Part shown: positions 1 through 11,158 of the stretch, piece after piece | How the letters are laid out: every line of letters starts with the position of its first letter | How positions within the stretch are numbered: the first letter of the stretch is position 1 | Assembly: GCA_963693315.1 (NCBI GenBank) | Contig: OY856187.1 | Span: 426,367,748 to 426,431,747 of the forward strand | Direction: 5' to 3' | Length of the DNA: 64,000 bases | Source of the DNA: Diogma glabrata | Taxonomy: Eukaryota; Arthropoda; Insecta; Diptera; Cylindrotomidae | Made by a program: the position numbers and the translations under genes | The notes under the pieces: model-generated | What the model was told of the DNA's origin: nothing | Seen by the model: only the letters and a program-made list of their open reading frames with translations | Database searches by the model: none

Positions 1-1720
1 AGGCTAACCTAATTTAATATTTTTAATATTCATTGTAGCATGAAAAAACGTTGTACTCACAACATCACCAACATAACGAAAGAAAAATGAAAAATTAAGT
101 ACATACATTCTCGATAGAGAACATGGAACAGGAAAGAATTTCATTAGTTTTGGTTGCTAATTTACAACCTTTTTGATTCTGTTTATTTTCCAATTTTTTA
201 GGTTTGCCTTTATAACACAATAAGTGTTTTTTTTTTCAATTTTACATTAAGCAATATAAAAATATTGTTTTAGTTGAAGTTATGAAAATTTTAAACAAAT
301 TTTAAAAATTAATAAAAATTAATTTCACTTCTTGAGAAACACTTCTTGAAAAATTCAAGATAAATAAGATTTTGAATATTTCTGCGAACACTCCATTGAA
401 AAAGGTAAGGGTTTAAGGAATATAGAAATGAAAACCAGTGAGAAAAATGATACTTGACGATGGTTTGATGTAATTGGTTTTTACATTACAAACAAAAATA
501 TGATGGTTTTAATATAAATTTATGAATATATGATCCTCATAAAGAGACTAATTACACACCATAAAATAACGCCAAATTGTTTAACTCTTACCACCATAGT
601 CCAAAATATTTAAAAAATTGTAGTTTATTTTTCTATCAAATAACATATATTCAAATCTCATACTTTAATTTTTCATAAATTGCGTTCGAGAGGGACCGAA
701 GTAGAAAATTTCCTGTGATATATTGGTGTTGAAGTAAAATAATGTTTAAGCTGGAGTGAGTTTACGGAAAGTTCAAAAAATCCATCTTTATCTATATTGT
801 TTGTCAGATATACTCGAAATTTAAAACTAGCTGATTGTGAATGTTTGAGTCTGTGGACCATTATTTGGAACATTATTTAATTTTACTTCAGTTGTGAATT
901 AATGAAAGTTCTTTGCTTTATTGTAATGCATTTAGATTTTAGAGTTTACTATTTACGACAACTATAGATAGATTTTTGTATTGAATTTGTTTGACATGTT
1001 TAGCACACTAAATATAAAAGTATAAAATATATGTTATTTAGGTTCTTTGAAAACCTGAAGATACCTTGTCAACCAGTTACGCAAATTTGAAGCTTTCTTC
1101 ATACTTTTGTGAACTACGTTATTTTTTCTGAAGCTCTATTTGATATTTTTAATAATTAAGTGTATAATTTAGTAATATATGTCAAAAAGATATTTAACTT
1201 TGTTCAACAATGTAATAGAGCCTTAAACTAAGGTTTTTCGGAGTTTAGAATTGTTCTCTGCCTTGTCGATCGATTTGCCACACCATAACTTAGAATGCTC
1301 TAAATCAGTTTGTGCTGTCCTGTCCCTAAAATTGTGTTTTATTCGGTATTTTATATTTATTTATTTATTATTTTACATTCGTTGTTAATTGTAAATTTTA
1401 TCCTTTTTTTATTTGATTCCTTTTTCTGTTTACTTTGGTTTATATCTCCGTTCTTGGAGAATGTTAGTTTTGCTTTGCTTCTTTCTTGGAAATGCGTAGA
1501 CTTTAACTTTGCTTCTTTCTTTATATTTTTTTCATATAACCTTATTCCCGGTAATTTCAATACCGGTAATAGTATTACCGCTAATTCCGGTGAGGGCCCT
1601 AAAATCTCATTTCGGCATTACTGGTATTAAGGCGGTATAACCAAATTAAAACTAATTATTATTTAAAATAAAACTTTCTCCGGAGCGACTTGAGTGAAAC
1701 ATAATATTTTTTTTTTTTTT
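1..1720. other. AT-rich DNA, no gene seen
   Basis: No convincing coding sequence or RNA gene. Short open frames here have low-complexity, AT-driven composition. Around 1546-1637 there are several loosely spaced ATTACCGG/CCGGTAAT words, too degenerate to define an element. Confidence 0.6.
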
Positions 1721-1929
1721 GTTTTTAATTGTAAAATCCAAATTCACTCAAAATATTTTGTAATAAATCAATTTTATTTAAAATAATCTTTACTACGTTT
1801 ATACTACAATTGTACGAAAATACCTTTCGATGAAATTTTGAATTTCGAAACATATAGTAAAGATTATTTTAAATAAAATTGATTTATTAAAAAATATTTT
1901 GAGTGAATTTGGAATTTACAATTAAAAAC
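1721..1929. repeat. MITE-like foldback, arms about 75 bp
   Basis: Left arm 1721-1797 and right arm 1855-1929 are near-perfect reverse complements around a 57-bp loop. The arms share words such as TTCACTCAAAATATT and AATCTTTACTA. There is no coding capacity. Size and structure suit a small non-autonomous foldback element. I could not define a target-site duplication, so the family is unknown. Confidence 0.7.
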
Positions 1930-2112
1930 AAAATATAAAATAATTATTATTTGCCAACAGAAAATGCATCAGATTAAATAAAATCCATAATAAAACTAAA
2001 AAACCTTAGTTGGTGGACTAACGAATTTTAACTAATTTTTTTCCTACTCCTATCACAGTAAATTATAAATTACATCGCACTATCCATGACATGTAAATTG
2101 ATTATTTCAAAT

Positions 2113-2201
2113 AGCGTGCGGTAAGTAAAAAAAAGCGTGCGGTAAGTAAAAAAAAGCGTGCGGTAATGGATTTTCATATATATATATTACCGCACGCTTT
2201 T
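2113..2201. repeat. 21-bp tandem repeat with inverted partner
   Basis: AGCGTGCGGTAA occurs three times in direct orientation at a 21-bp period (2113, 2134, 2155). It recurs once inverted as TTACCGCACGCT near 2187-2201, after a short AT stretch. The last direct copy and the inverted copy would form a hairpin. It could be the end of a decayed element. Confidence 0.65.
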
Positions 2202-2406
2202 AATAAAAAGAAAAATTTTTATTTAAAGAAAAATTTGATTTTTAAAAATTAAATATTTCAATTCATTTTGACACAGAATAATGCAAAGCCTACCACAATT
2301 TGTAAACTATTTGCATTTAATTTATAATTAGTAGTTCATTTTTTCAAGTAATTATATGCGTTTGGGCATTAAAATAAAGTCGTAGGAAAAGTATATAACA
2401 AATCTC

Positions 2407-2507
2407 GAGTTGTAAAGCATTTTCCATGCTCGTGAAGATACTGCACTCGACGCTACGCCTCTCGTGCGCAAAATTTTCCCTCGCATGTAAAATGCTATTT
2501 ACAACTC
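2407..2507. repeat. Short inverted repeat with GC-rich loop
   Basis: GAGTTGTAAAGCATTTT (2407-2423) is matched imperfectly by its reverse complement at 2489-2507. The loop is GC- and CpG-rich (CTCGACGCTACGCCTCTCGTG), unlike the surroundings. A similar design, AT arms around a GACGC-type core, occurs near 17,930-18,060, suggesting one small foldback family. Confidence 0.5.
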
Positions 2508-3043
2508 TAGATATGTAATATACTATTAAACTATTTTCAAATATAAAAGTGTTGTTACTTGTTTACAGTGATTTTGGTACAATCATCATTCCCACCAATA
2601 AAAAAACAATAAGTTCATCAAGCAAAGTGTCCATAATTTGCCCATAAAATTTTTTTCATACTTCATCGTACATATAATGTGACTATTCAACACAATAAAG
2701 AATAATAGTAAATAAACAAAAATAAATTGGCTAAAAGTATTTTCTGTAATGTCAATTTTTTTTAGAAAGCAAAAAGGACATAAACATAACCCTTTTTCTT
2801 TATTTGTTTTTGTTGCTCTTATAAATTTCCCATTATTGTTATTACAGTTTTCTTTTACATTTTCTTACCTTATTACAATCGAAAGTAATCAAAGGAAAAC
2901 TATATTAAAAGCTACCTTTGTTTTATTGGTAAAGAAATTATGATTAATCCAGGTACATGAGTATTTTCGACATATATTTTAATCGTAGCAGAGAAGTTTT
3001 TAAGAAGTTGCATAAAACGTAGGAAAAATACTTTTTCTTTATT
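2508..3043. other. AT-rich DNA, no gene seen
   Basis: No feature recognised. A 64-codon frame at 2749-2943 is rich in F, L and I, as expected from AT-rich DNA, and shows no domain. Confidence 0.5.
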
Positions 3044-3566
3044 ACTTCGGTCTGAAAGACCTAAGTATTACATTCATGAGCTCAAAGTGAAATTCTTACC
3101 CCCACTTTTTTTGACATTTCTCGACGTTTTAGGACCTCCTGATTCTAAAAAAGCAAAAAAAAAAAAAATGTATGTCTGTCTGTCGGCCGGCCGGCCGTCA
3201 TTACCTACGCTGCAGGGAAAACCACTGGATGGATTTCAAAAATTTTTTTTTCTAAAAATAGGTATACTCAAGGGACAGGTCCGAAAGGACGCTGTGTTCG
3301 ATAACTGTACCGGAAGTGTGTCAAAAAAATCATTATGTGTGTCAAAACAAGGAAATTTGCATATTTTTGGCTTAAAAAACGTTCATTTTAAGTGATTACG
3401 AGAATGAACATTGAATTTGGAGAAATCTTGATGGTCGGGATTGGTATGTGAGATCAAAAACTAGATTATTGCATTATAAGTTTGTCAAAAAAAAGTTGTC
3501 AAGTGTGTCAAAAGAAAGATTTTTATTTATTTTTTTACCTAATTTTTTAGAAAAAAAATATAAAAA
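3044..3566 (+). repeat. ACTTCGG-family repeat, partial copy (segments B and C)
   Basis: This begins ACTTCGGTCTGAAAGACC, a hairpin (GGTCT-GAA-AGACC), at 3044. It continues through an A-rich run and a CGGCCGG-rich core near 3184-3196. One unit of a TGTCAAA-containing repeat follows at about 3470-3560. The same B segment lies inverted at 4745-5182. The 102-104 codon open frames in the two B copies are mirror versions of one sequence. They are repeat-derived and I do not call them genes. Confidence 0.75.
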
Positions 3567-5182
3567 TATGGAGGGGCTGAAATCTCACAGCTCTGAGATA
3601 TCAAGACTTCGGTCTGTGTTAAAGATTTTGATATAGTTTTCGGCAAAAAACTTTTCGGAGGACATGGTTTTTAGTTTTGGGCAGCGATGTATATCAAACA
3701 TAACTCTTTGTTAAAGTACAAGTATTTTTTATCTCAGCTTAAAAATTTACTACACAACTAACACGAAACATCAATACGTTGCCAGAAAATTATAATCAAA
3801 ATTCCAAAAATATTGTAAAAATTAAATAAAGTCAAAATTTTTCAAAATTCCAAAAATATTCTAAAAATTAGAAAAAAATCAAATATTTAAATTTTTTCTA
3901 AATTCCAACATTTCAAAAATTCTTAAAAATTCAAACTTTTTCCAAAATTCTAAAAATATTGCAAAAATTATTACAAAATCACAAATTGAAAGTTTTTTCA
4001 AAATTCCCAAAATTATAATAATATCAAAAATTTAAAATTTTTCAAAATTCTAAAAATATTCCAAAAATTCTTACAAAATCAAAAATTAAAACTTTTGCCG
4101 ATATTCTAATAATATTGCAAAAATTATTACAAAATCAAAAATACAAACTTTTTTAAATTTCCAAAAATATTTCAAAAACTATAACAAATTCAAAAATTTC
4201 CATGTCCAATTTCATTTTCAATTACATTTACGTCATAAAAACAGCTACATTTTTTTTCCAAAAAATTGGCTAAAAAAATAAATGAAATCATTTTTTGACA
4301 CACTTGACATTATTTTTTGACAAATTTATAATGCCATAATTCTTTATAATAATAATAAAATATCATGTCATACAAACTATTGATTTTATTATTTTCTAAA
4401 AAAATAGGGTAAAAAATAAATAAAAACATTTCTTTTGACACACTTGACAACATTTTTTGACAAACTTATAATCCATAATTCTCTATAATAATAATAAAAT
4501 TTCATTTCAAAGAAACAATTTTATTTTTTTGCAAAAAATTGGGTAAAAAACTAAATAAAAATCTTTTGACACACTTGACAACATTTTTTTGACAAACTTA
4601 TAATGCCATAATTCTCAATAATAATAATAAAACTTCATTTCAAACAAACAATTAATTTTATTTTTTTTTCCAAAAAATTAGGTAAAAAAATAAATAAAAA
4701 TCTTTCTTTTGACACACTTGACAACATTTTTTTGACAAACTTATAATGCAATAATCTAGTTTTTGATCTCACATACCAATCCCGACCATCAAGATTTTTC
4801 CAAATTTAATGTTCCTACTCGTAATCACTTAAAATGAACGTTTTTTAAGCCAAAAATATGATAATTTGCTATTTTTGACACACATAATGATTTTTTTGAC
4901 ACACTTCCGGTACAGTTATCGAACACAGCGTCCTTTCGGACCTGTCCCTTGTGAATACCTATTTTTAGAAAAAAAAAATTTTGAAATCCCTCCAGCGGTT
5001 TTCCCTGCAGCGTAGGTAATGACGGCGGCCGGCCGGCCGGCCGGCAGACAGACATACATTTTTTTTTTTTTGCTTTTTTAGAATCAGGAGGTCCTAAAAC
5101 GTCGAGAAATGTCAAAAAAAGTGGGGGTAAGAATTTCACTTTGAGCTCATGAATGTAATACTTAGGTCTTTCAGACCGAAGT
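3567..5182 (+). mobile_element. ACTTCGG-family non-autonomous element (segments A-C-B)
   Basis: The order is A (3567-4200), C (4200-4745) and B (4745-5182). A starts with a short ATCTCA...TGAGAT hairpin and the word ACTTCGGTCTG (3606-3616). It continues into roughly 55-bp minisatellite units of the AATTCCAAAAATATT type. C is about four imperfect 131-143 bp units containing TTTTGACACACTTGAC. B ends with CAGACCGAAGT (5172-5182), the reverse complement of the A word, so 11-bp inverted ends bound the core. The same A-C-B order recurs at 47,040-48,261, supporting this as the element unit. There is no coding capacity, and the superfamily is unassigned. Confidence 0.7.
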
Positions 5183-6314
5183 AATTAATTTTTTTTTTGA
5201 AATGAAGTTTTATTATTATTATTGAGAACTATGGCATTATAAGTTTGTCAAAAAAGTGTTGTCAAGTGTGTCAAAAGAAAGATTTTTATTTTTTTTTTCC
5301 CAATTTTTTGGAAATAAAATTGTTTGTTTAAAATGAAATTTTATTATTATTATTGAGAATTATGGCATTATAAGTTTGTCAACAAAATGTTGTCAAGTGT
5401 GTCAAAAGATTTTTATTTAGTTTTTTACCCAATTTTTTGGAAAAAAAATAAATTGTTTGTTTGAAATGAAATTTTATTATTATTATTGAGAATTATGGCA
5501 TTATAAGTTTGTCAAAAAATGTTGTCAAGTGTGTCAAAAGAAAGGTTTTCATTTATTTTTTACCCAATTTTTTTAGAAAAAAATAAAATTAATAGTTCGT
5601 ATGACATGATATTTTATTATTATTATAGAGAATTATGGCATTATAAGTTTGTCAAAAAATAATGTCAAGTGTGTCAAAAAATGATTTCATTTAATTTTTT
5701 AGCCAATATTTTGGGAAAAAAAATGTAGCTGTTTTTATGACGTAAATGTTATTTAAAATGAAATTGGACATGGAAATTTTTGAATTTGTTGTAGTTTTTG
5801 AAATATTTTTGGAATTTTGAAAAAGTTTGTATTTTTGATTTTGTATAATTTTTGCAATATTTTTAGAATTTCGGCAAAAGTTTTAATTTTTGATTTTGTA
5901 AGAATTTTTGCAATATTTTTAGAATTTTGGAAAAGTTCAAATTTTTAAGAATTTTTGGCATATCATCAGAATTTAGAAAAAGTTTAAATATTTGATTTCA
6001 TTCTAATTTTTAGAATATTTTTGGAATTTTGAAAAAGTTTGATTTTATTTAATTTAACAATATTTTTGGAATTTTGATTACAACTATCCGGCAACGTATT
6101 GATGTTTCGTGTTAGTTTTGTAATAAATTTTTAAACAGAGTCTATCTCTGAATACTTGTACATTAACAAAGAGTTATGTTTGATATTCATCGCTGCCCAA
6201 AACTAAAAACCATGTCCTCATAAAAGTTTTGTTGCAGAAAACTATATCAAAATCCTTAACCCAGACCGAAGTCTTGATATCTCAGAGCTTGAGATTTCAG
6301 CCCCTCCATATTTT
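5183..6314 (-). repeat. ACTTCGG-family repeat, inverted C and A segments
   Basis: Four C-type units (5195-5730, TGTCAAA orientation) are followed by an inverted A segment (about 5740-6314) that ends CAGACCGAAGTCTTGATATC near 6262. Together with 3567-4745 it forms an inverted repeat with arms of about 1.1 kb, with the inverted B segment as spacer. The arms are diverged by substitutions and small indels, so this is older than the 35-44 kb palindrome. Confidence 0.75.
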
Positions 6315-6329
6315 AAGCGTTTGATTATA

Positions 6330-6342
6330 AACAACAATCATA
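6330..6342. repeat. 13-bp direct repeat, left (putative target duplication)
   Basis: AACAACAATCATA here recurs exactly at 15,156-15,168. The two copies bracket the hammerhead-bearing unit and the LTR element nested within it. A 13-bp target duplication is within the variable-length range made by target-primed retroposons, including Penelope-like elements. Confidence 0.5.
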
Positions 6343-6398
6343 TAAGAACTGAATCTAAAAAATTATGGTGCAAATTATGAAACTTTTTGCAATCCATA
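6343..6398 (-). repeat. Inverted terminal piece of hammerhead retroposon (left part)
   Basis: This stretch is the reverse complement of the sequence just downstream of each hammerhead in the tandem array (about 13,215-13,270). It continues at 12,964-13,036, from which it is separated only by the inserted LTR retrotransposon. Rejoined, the inverted arm is about 125 bp and faces the first tandem unit, a foldback arrangement. Confidence 0.75.
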
Positions 6399-6412
6399 TA
6401 TATTGCAGGCCC

Positions 6413-7682
6413 TGTTACGGAGCCACGTTATAATCATTGGACCTTTACTACTACAAATAAAATTGATGCTACGGGACAGCATCTGTCCCCACACGAAGCT
6501 TGAAAATTGGGAATCTCTTAAGGTTTTATAAAATTATTCTGACATTCCAATGAGAATAAAGTAATAAAAATTAATGTATCTATAATCTAAAAATACCTTG
6601 AATTATAACTGTTGATTGATGTCATCAATATTCTTCAATTCCCTTGACTAGCGTTTGATCAATTAATTAAATTGGATGAACTAATTTGTGAACATAAGTT
6701 GCTGCTGTTGAATTACACCTTCGTTGTTCGAAATGCCCAATTGAACATTGCATTCGATCCTTTAACTTTTCATTCATATATCTGCCTTTGAATCCATGCG
6801 GTTTCAACAACCGAAAAAACCATCAAACAAACGATTGTCTCTAACTGTGGTAATAGCTTCGATCACTGTTATCCTTGCTATTCATACTTTCGATAACATC
6901 ATTGGGTACTTTATCTTCATGTACTGCCACTTTTATAAAGCAGATTTAACAATTAATGACAACAATTATCCTTCTATGAAATAAAATAAAAAATATAATT
7001 GAAATTGTCATCCAAATTATCAGCTTTTTGATGAACAAACAAAAACACAAATCACTGTAAACTACTTAGCGGGGTGGAATCTTCCATTGTAATTAAAGCC
7101 AATAAATAATGCTTTCTCAAAAACAGTTATTAAAATTAGAAATCAATTTTAACAATTAAACAAAACGACATTGGAATTTTTTCTTTGTTTACAACTTTTT
7201 TTTTTTATTTGCTTGATTGCAATTAAATACATCACTTTTGAATTAAAATATTATTGATTTATCACATCAAAGTTAAATAATACTATCAATTGACATTGAT
7301 CTATATAAATTAAGTAGATTATTGGATGTTGTAATTCTTTTGAAAAGCAAAAATGGAATGACATAATTTTTTTCAAATTAAAAATTGCAAAAATGTGATT
7401 TTGCTTTTGACATCTTATGATGTCAAAAACAAAATCGGGTAATACTTGAAATTCAGCAATGATTAACAACGACGTCTGTTCATTAGTATTGGAAATAAAA
7501 ATTTAGTACGTTCGTTGGCTTTTTATAATATATTCAAAATCAATTAGCAGTTAAGTTGGGAAAATTTTAAAAGTACTATTAATGTAAAAATGAACGGAAA
7601 TTAATGTAATACATTTCTATTGAATTGAAAACAAAGAGGAATTTGATTTTATTATTGTTTTGCGATTATTGCGATCGTTACA
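6413..7682 (-). repeat. Long terminal repeat (left copy)
   Basis: 1,270 bp, apparently identical to 11,694-12,963 wherever I compared them, with an exact offset of 5,281 over its length. It starts TGTTACGG and ends CGTTACA, giving TG...CA ends and a short imperfect inverted repeat. Identical LTRs imply recent insertion. The 62- and 72-codon open frames inside are present in both LTRs and look incidental. Confidence 0.85.
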
Positions 7683-8975
7683 CCATGAATTCAAGGTAGA
7701 AACCAAGATTTCTACTCTTGAAATCACAAAAACGTCGCCATCCCCTCCATGACAGAAACCACCAAAGCACTATTAAACTTAAACTAATAATAGAAATTCT
7801 AATAACTAATAAAAAAAATTATAATAACTAAGTAATATTAAATATAACACCTATTTAAATTCTAAAAACCGAGAATTAAATTTATAACTATAATAACTAA
7901 TGATTAAGAATAGATGTTTAATTTATGACAACTAATGATTCTAACACTAAATTTAATTTTATAAAAAAAATATATTGAAAAACTTAGGCTTGGTATATAG
8001 GAAACGGACGCTAGAGATTTCGATGGTAAAACCCGCAAAATCATGACTCGCAATCACCAACAATAGTAAAACCAACTCTCAACAAAAAAAAATGTAGCTA
8101 GTACGCTGTAAAAGTGAAAACAATAAAAAGCGCAAAACGAAAAAAAAAAACCAACGAACGCCCCAAAAAAAACAGAAAATTTTTGAAAAAAAAAAACAAA
8201 CTTCGTAAAGGAACCAAAGGAAAGATCGTCGTAGCTAATCCTTGCTGAATCTGTACAAAAATTCCTAAGATATTGTATATGTAAAAATATAATTTATTTA
8301 TTTTAATTTCAGATATGCTGAAATTTCAGAATTAATTATATACCTAAAATTATTTATTGACGATAGCACCCCTAAAAATATTTATTTATTTTTAAAAAAA
8401 ATTGAAAAATAAAAATATCTAGAAGAATGTTTATTTATTGGATGCACCGTCCTAACTTTGAAATATTGATTTATTTTTTAAAAAGTAAAAAATATTTATT
8501 TATATCTTGATGTAATTTGCTTAGTTAAGAAAATTTATTTTATTTAGCTACCTAAAATTAACTTAAATTTAAAAAAATTATTTATTTAATAAAAATTTTA
8601 TTTAATTAATTTTCGAAAAAATTTGTTTTATTTATTTTATTTTTTTATTTAATATGTAAGAGATTCCAAAAATCAAGATTCGTCTGGAGACAATTTAAAA
8701 AGTAAGTATGGTACAATATCCATTTCATTTAAATTTGAAATATCGCGTTCGCGAGCCCACTCCAACCATGCATGTGAGAACCTACTGGAAAAGCCCCTAA
8801 CGACCAGATTCTACAGAACAGATTCTCCCCAACCTAATAAAAACAATCACAACTGTCACGATTAGACACTAGGTCCATTTCTACTGACCCAGTTGTGCTT
8901 GTTTAACCTAAAAATAAATTACAACTAAACCTAATGCGAAAGTTGAGAACGCTCCCGAGCACCAGACTTCAAATC

Positions 8976-9269
8976 TTAAACTCTATGAAAAAATTGATCT
9001 ATTGAAAAGCTAAATGAAAAAAATGGTAAGTTTTTGAATTTGTATGAGGTGAAGCCTCTGATCCTGAATGCAAAGTACAATTGGTTCTTCTCTTCATTAC
9101 ACCGAAGAAGCCTCTGAGCAAAGAATGGTACTACTGGTTTGCACCTAAGTACAAACACAGCAACACCACTCCTCGTCCCTGAGGACTTCCTCGCCGAATG
9201 AAGAGAAGAAACCAATGTTCTTCGATCGCATAACCCCGATGGCCATAGGCGATCTAAGAACGACATCAA
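8976..9269 (-). CDS. Unassigned 97-codon open frame in GC-rich island
   Basis: I do not recognise this product. It lies in the only GC-rich patch of the LTR element interior and is rich in R, S and F, without a visible domain, signal peptide or zinc-binding pattern. The opposite strand of the same patch also has long open stretches, so the frame may be incidental to base composition. If the element is transcribed on the minus strand, this would be its second frame. It could be the remnant of a captured sequence. I consider a real protein unlikely. Confidence 0.15.
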   Translation of the reverse strand: MMSFLDRLWPSGLCDRRTLVSSLHSARKSSGTRSGVAVFVLRCKPVVPFFAQRLLRCNEEKNQLYFAFRIRGFTSYKFKNLPFFSFSFSIDQFFHRV

Positions 9270-9654
9270 TGTTAAAGAGTGAAGCTCTATGGATGGCTTT
9301 TTAGGCCTACCGCTGGGAAAAGTGAATCAATAAACCTAAATACTATATAACTTATCCATAATCTAAATAATTTCTTATTTAAAAATGCTAAATCGAAACA
9401 TGAAATACATAATATGTGTTAATAAAGTTTTACATGAAATTAATTAAATTTAATCTTCAGACTAGATAATAAATTGGTAATTTAAGGTAATTGGTAAGTA
9501 ATAAGTTATTAATTCTAATATATTTGTTCAGGTCAAATTCCTCGCTTTACTTATTGTATTCAAAACAAACAACAAAAATAAATGTTAGCTAAAAATAATT
9601 ACTTCCATACCCATCCCACTTTTTAAATTAATCGCAATAAAAATAATTTTAAAA

Positions 9655-9810
9655 ATGGTAACTAAAATGGACTCATACGAGATATGTATACCTACGTCAG
9701 CGGATCAATATGATGACAAATGTGAAGATACCGATCTGGATCCGGCCCACTCCATAAAGCTAATGGGAATTAATTATTTTCAATGTACTTCCATAAACAT
9801 AGACCAATAA
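9655..9810 (+). CDS. Small 51-codon open frame, unassigned
   Basis: This starts at an ATG in the context AAAAATGG and encodes an acidic peptide with two methionines near its start (MVTKMDS), a central DDKCEDTDLD acidic patch and two late cysteines. Its composition is less AT-driven than neighbouring frames. It runs opposite to the inferred direction of the LTR element. There is no family match I can name. It may be a chance frame. Confidence 0.15.
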   Translation: MVTKMDSYEICIPTSADQYDDKCEDTDLDPAHSIKLMGINYFQCTSINIDQ

Positions 9811-10591
9811 TACTTTGATAGTAGTGACGAAAGACTTAAACTTATATAAAATTGTTGAAAAACTGTTTGATCAATGTTAACCTTTATTACGTCAATAACA
9901 TCCTAAAACTCATAAAAACATGACTTAACCACAAAAAATTCTTTCGCCAGACGAATTGTGTTGCAATAGGAAACCTACCTAGACTTTCAGGTTTGACATA
10001 AATTACTTTGTATATATATATGAGATACACAAAATAATTCATGTACAAATCATAAAATCTAATAAGGCGTACTGCAATAGAAGTCGTTTTGGCCAAAAAT
10101 GAACATTATATTAGCCAAAATAAAAATATTTCAACATTTCCGTACAAGTTCAAAAGTTTATAGAACTGTAATGAGACATGTTCTATTGACATCCATTCTA
10201 TAGTGTGAATAATACATAAATCAATACCTCGGAATTGTAACTCACATTTAACCAATGACGAATATGGGGATCGCGTATGAGTGCATTGAAAAAAGCCAGC
10301 TAAACACTTACTAAATCTAACCATAATCAAAAAAAACATACAATTAATTTCATATATAAATTAATTGCATCATCCAAAAATATGTACAATATATAAACAA
10401 TTATATGTACAATATGTACATGGTAGCATAAAAAAATTTCAAAAAAAAACTGCTTCCCCAAAACGGTTTTCTTTTTCCCAAATAAAAAAACAATTAGTAT
10501 TACTAAAAGCAGATGACAGCACAAAAAACAATCTCCAAAAAAATTGCTGTCCCAAAACGGTTTTTTTCAAAATTAAAAAAAAAAATTAGTC

Positions 10592-11158
10592 TTAACTAAT
10601 TATACAATGAGGAACAGGGGCCTCCTGTGGACCAGACCACTCCTCTTCCTGTCGCGTGGTCGGTGAGATGAGGACCTCCTCAACCAGCTCCTCCGTTTGA
10701 GTACTCTTGGTCGAGGAAGCTCCCAGCTCCACGACCAAGCGACTCTCCTTCTCCCTTCTTCTCCTCTCCTTCCTCTTCAGGTGAGAGCTCCTATTTCTAT
10801 TTATCCTCCTTCTCTCACGCCAGCCCACATTCACTTCCTCAGTCACTTCATCCATCTCATCCGCTTCCTCATTCACCCCATTCAACTCCTCATTCACTAT
10901 CTCACAAATCAAATCATCCAGAAACTCATCATATTTTTCTTCGTAAATATCATCCATCAATTCCAAAAATATTTTATGTTTTACTTCATCCAGAATCACA
11001 TTTATCATTCCATCCACTACATTCCTCGCCTCAACCATTCTCTCTTTTCTCTCCTCATTCGCTCTCCCATCCACCTCATTCATCCAGGGCTCAAACCCAC
11101 CTGGCCGACACCTCCTTATCAACCCCTGACCCCTCATAATTGTATACATTCTTATCAA
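10592..11158 (-). CDS. 188-codon charged protein of LTR element, unknown function
   Basis: This is the leading ORF of the LTR element on the minus strand, starting about 535 bp downstream of the inferred 5' LTR, in the position of gag. I do not recognise a family. Residues about 30-110 are acidic and predicted helical (many E, D, M, L; for example EEKYDEFLDDLICEIVNEEL). A strongly basic stretch follows (about 112-138, RERRRINRNR and RKERRRREKE), then a polar S/T/E tail. There is no CCHC knuckle, protease or capsid motif. An acidic helical part plus an arginine-rich tract could act as a coiled-coil and nucleic-acid-binding protein, which is inference. The overlapping plus-strand frame (10,697-11,182) is its low-complexity shadow. 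Confidence 0.4.
   Translation of the reverse strand: MIRMYTIMRGQGLIRRCRPGGFEPWMNEVDGRANEERKERMVEARNVVDGMINVILDEVKHKIFLELMDDIYEEKYDEFLDDLICEIVNEELNGVNEEADEMDEVTEEVNVGWRERRRINRNRSSHLKRKERRRREKESRLVVELGASSTKSTQTEELVEEVLISPTTRQEEEWSGPQEAPVPHCIIS

Larger units (their letters stand above)
7683..10591. other. Internal region of LTR element, non-coding in the main
   Basis: AT-rich, with no retroviral-type domain in any frame. A purine-rich GGAGGGGATGG on the minus strand (about 7745-7755) could be a displaced polypurine tract, but it lies about 60 bp from the LTR rather than next to it. A GC-richer island at 8940-9320 stands out in composition. The pair CCCCAAAACGG / TCCCAAAACGG occurs near 10,450 and 10,550 as a direct repeat. 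Confidence 0.5.

Noticed and set aside
3087..3395. 102-codon frame and its mirror (4825-5139) beginning MKFLPPLF
   Set aside because: It lies within the B segment of a non-coding repeat, contains a poly-K stretch from the A run, and is disrupted in the 47-kb copy.
6796..6984. 62- and 72-codon frames duplicated at 12,077 and 12,532
   Set aside because: The duplication is explained by the two LTRs. The frames have no start context or homology that I recognise.
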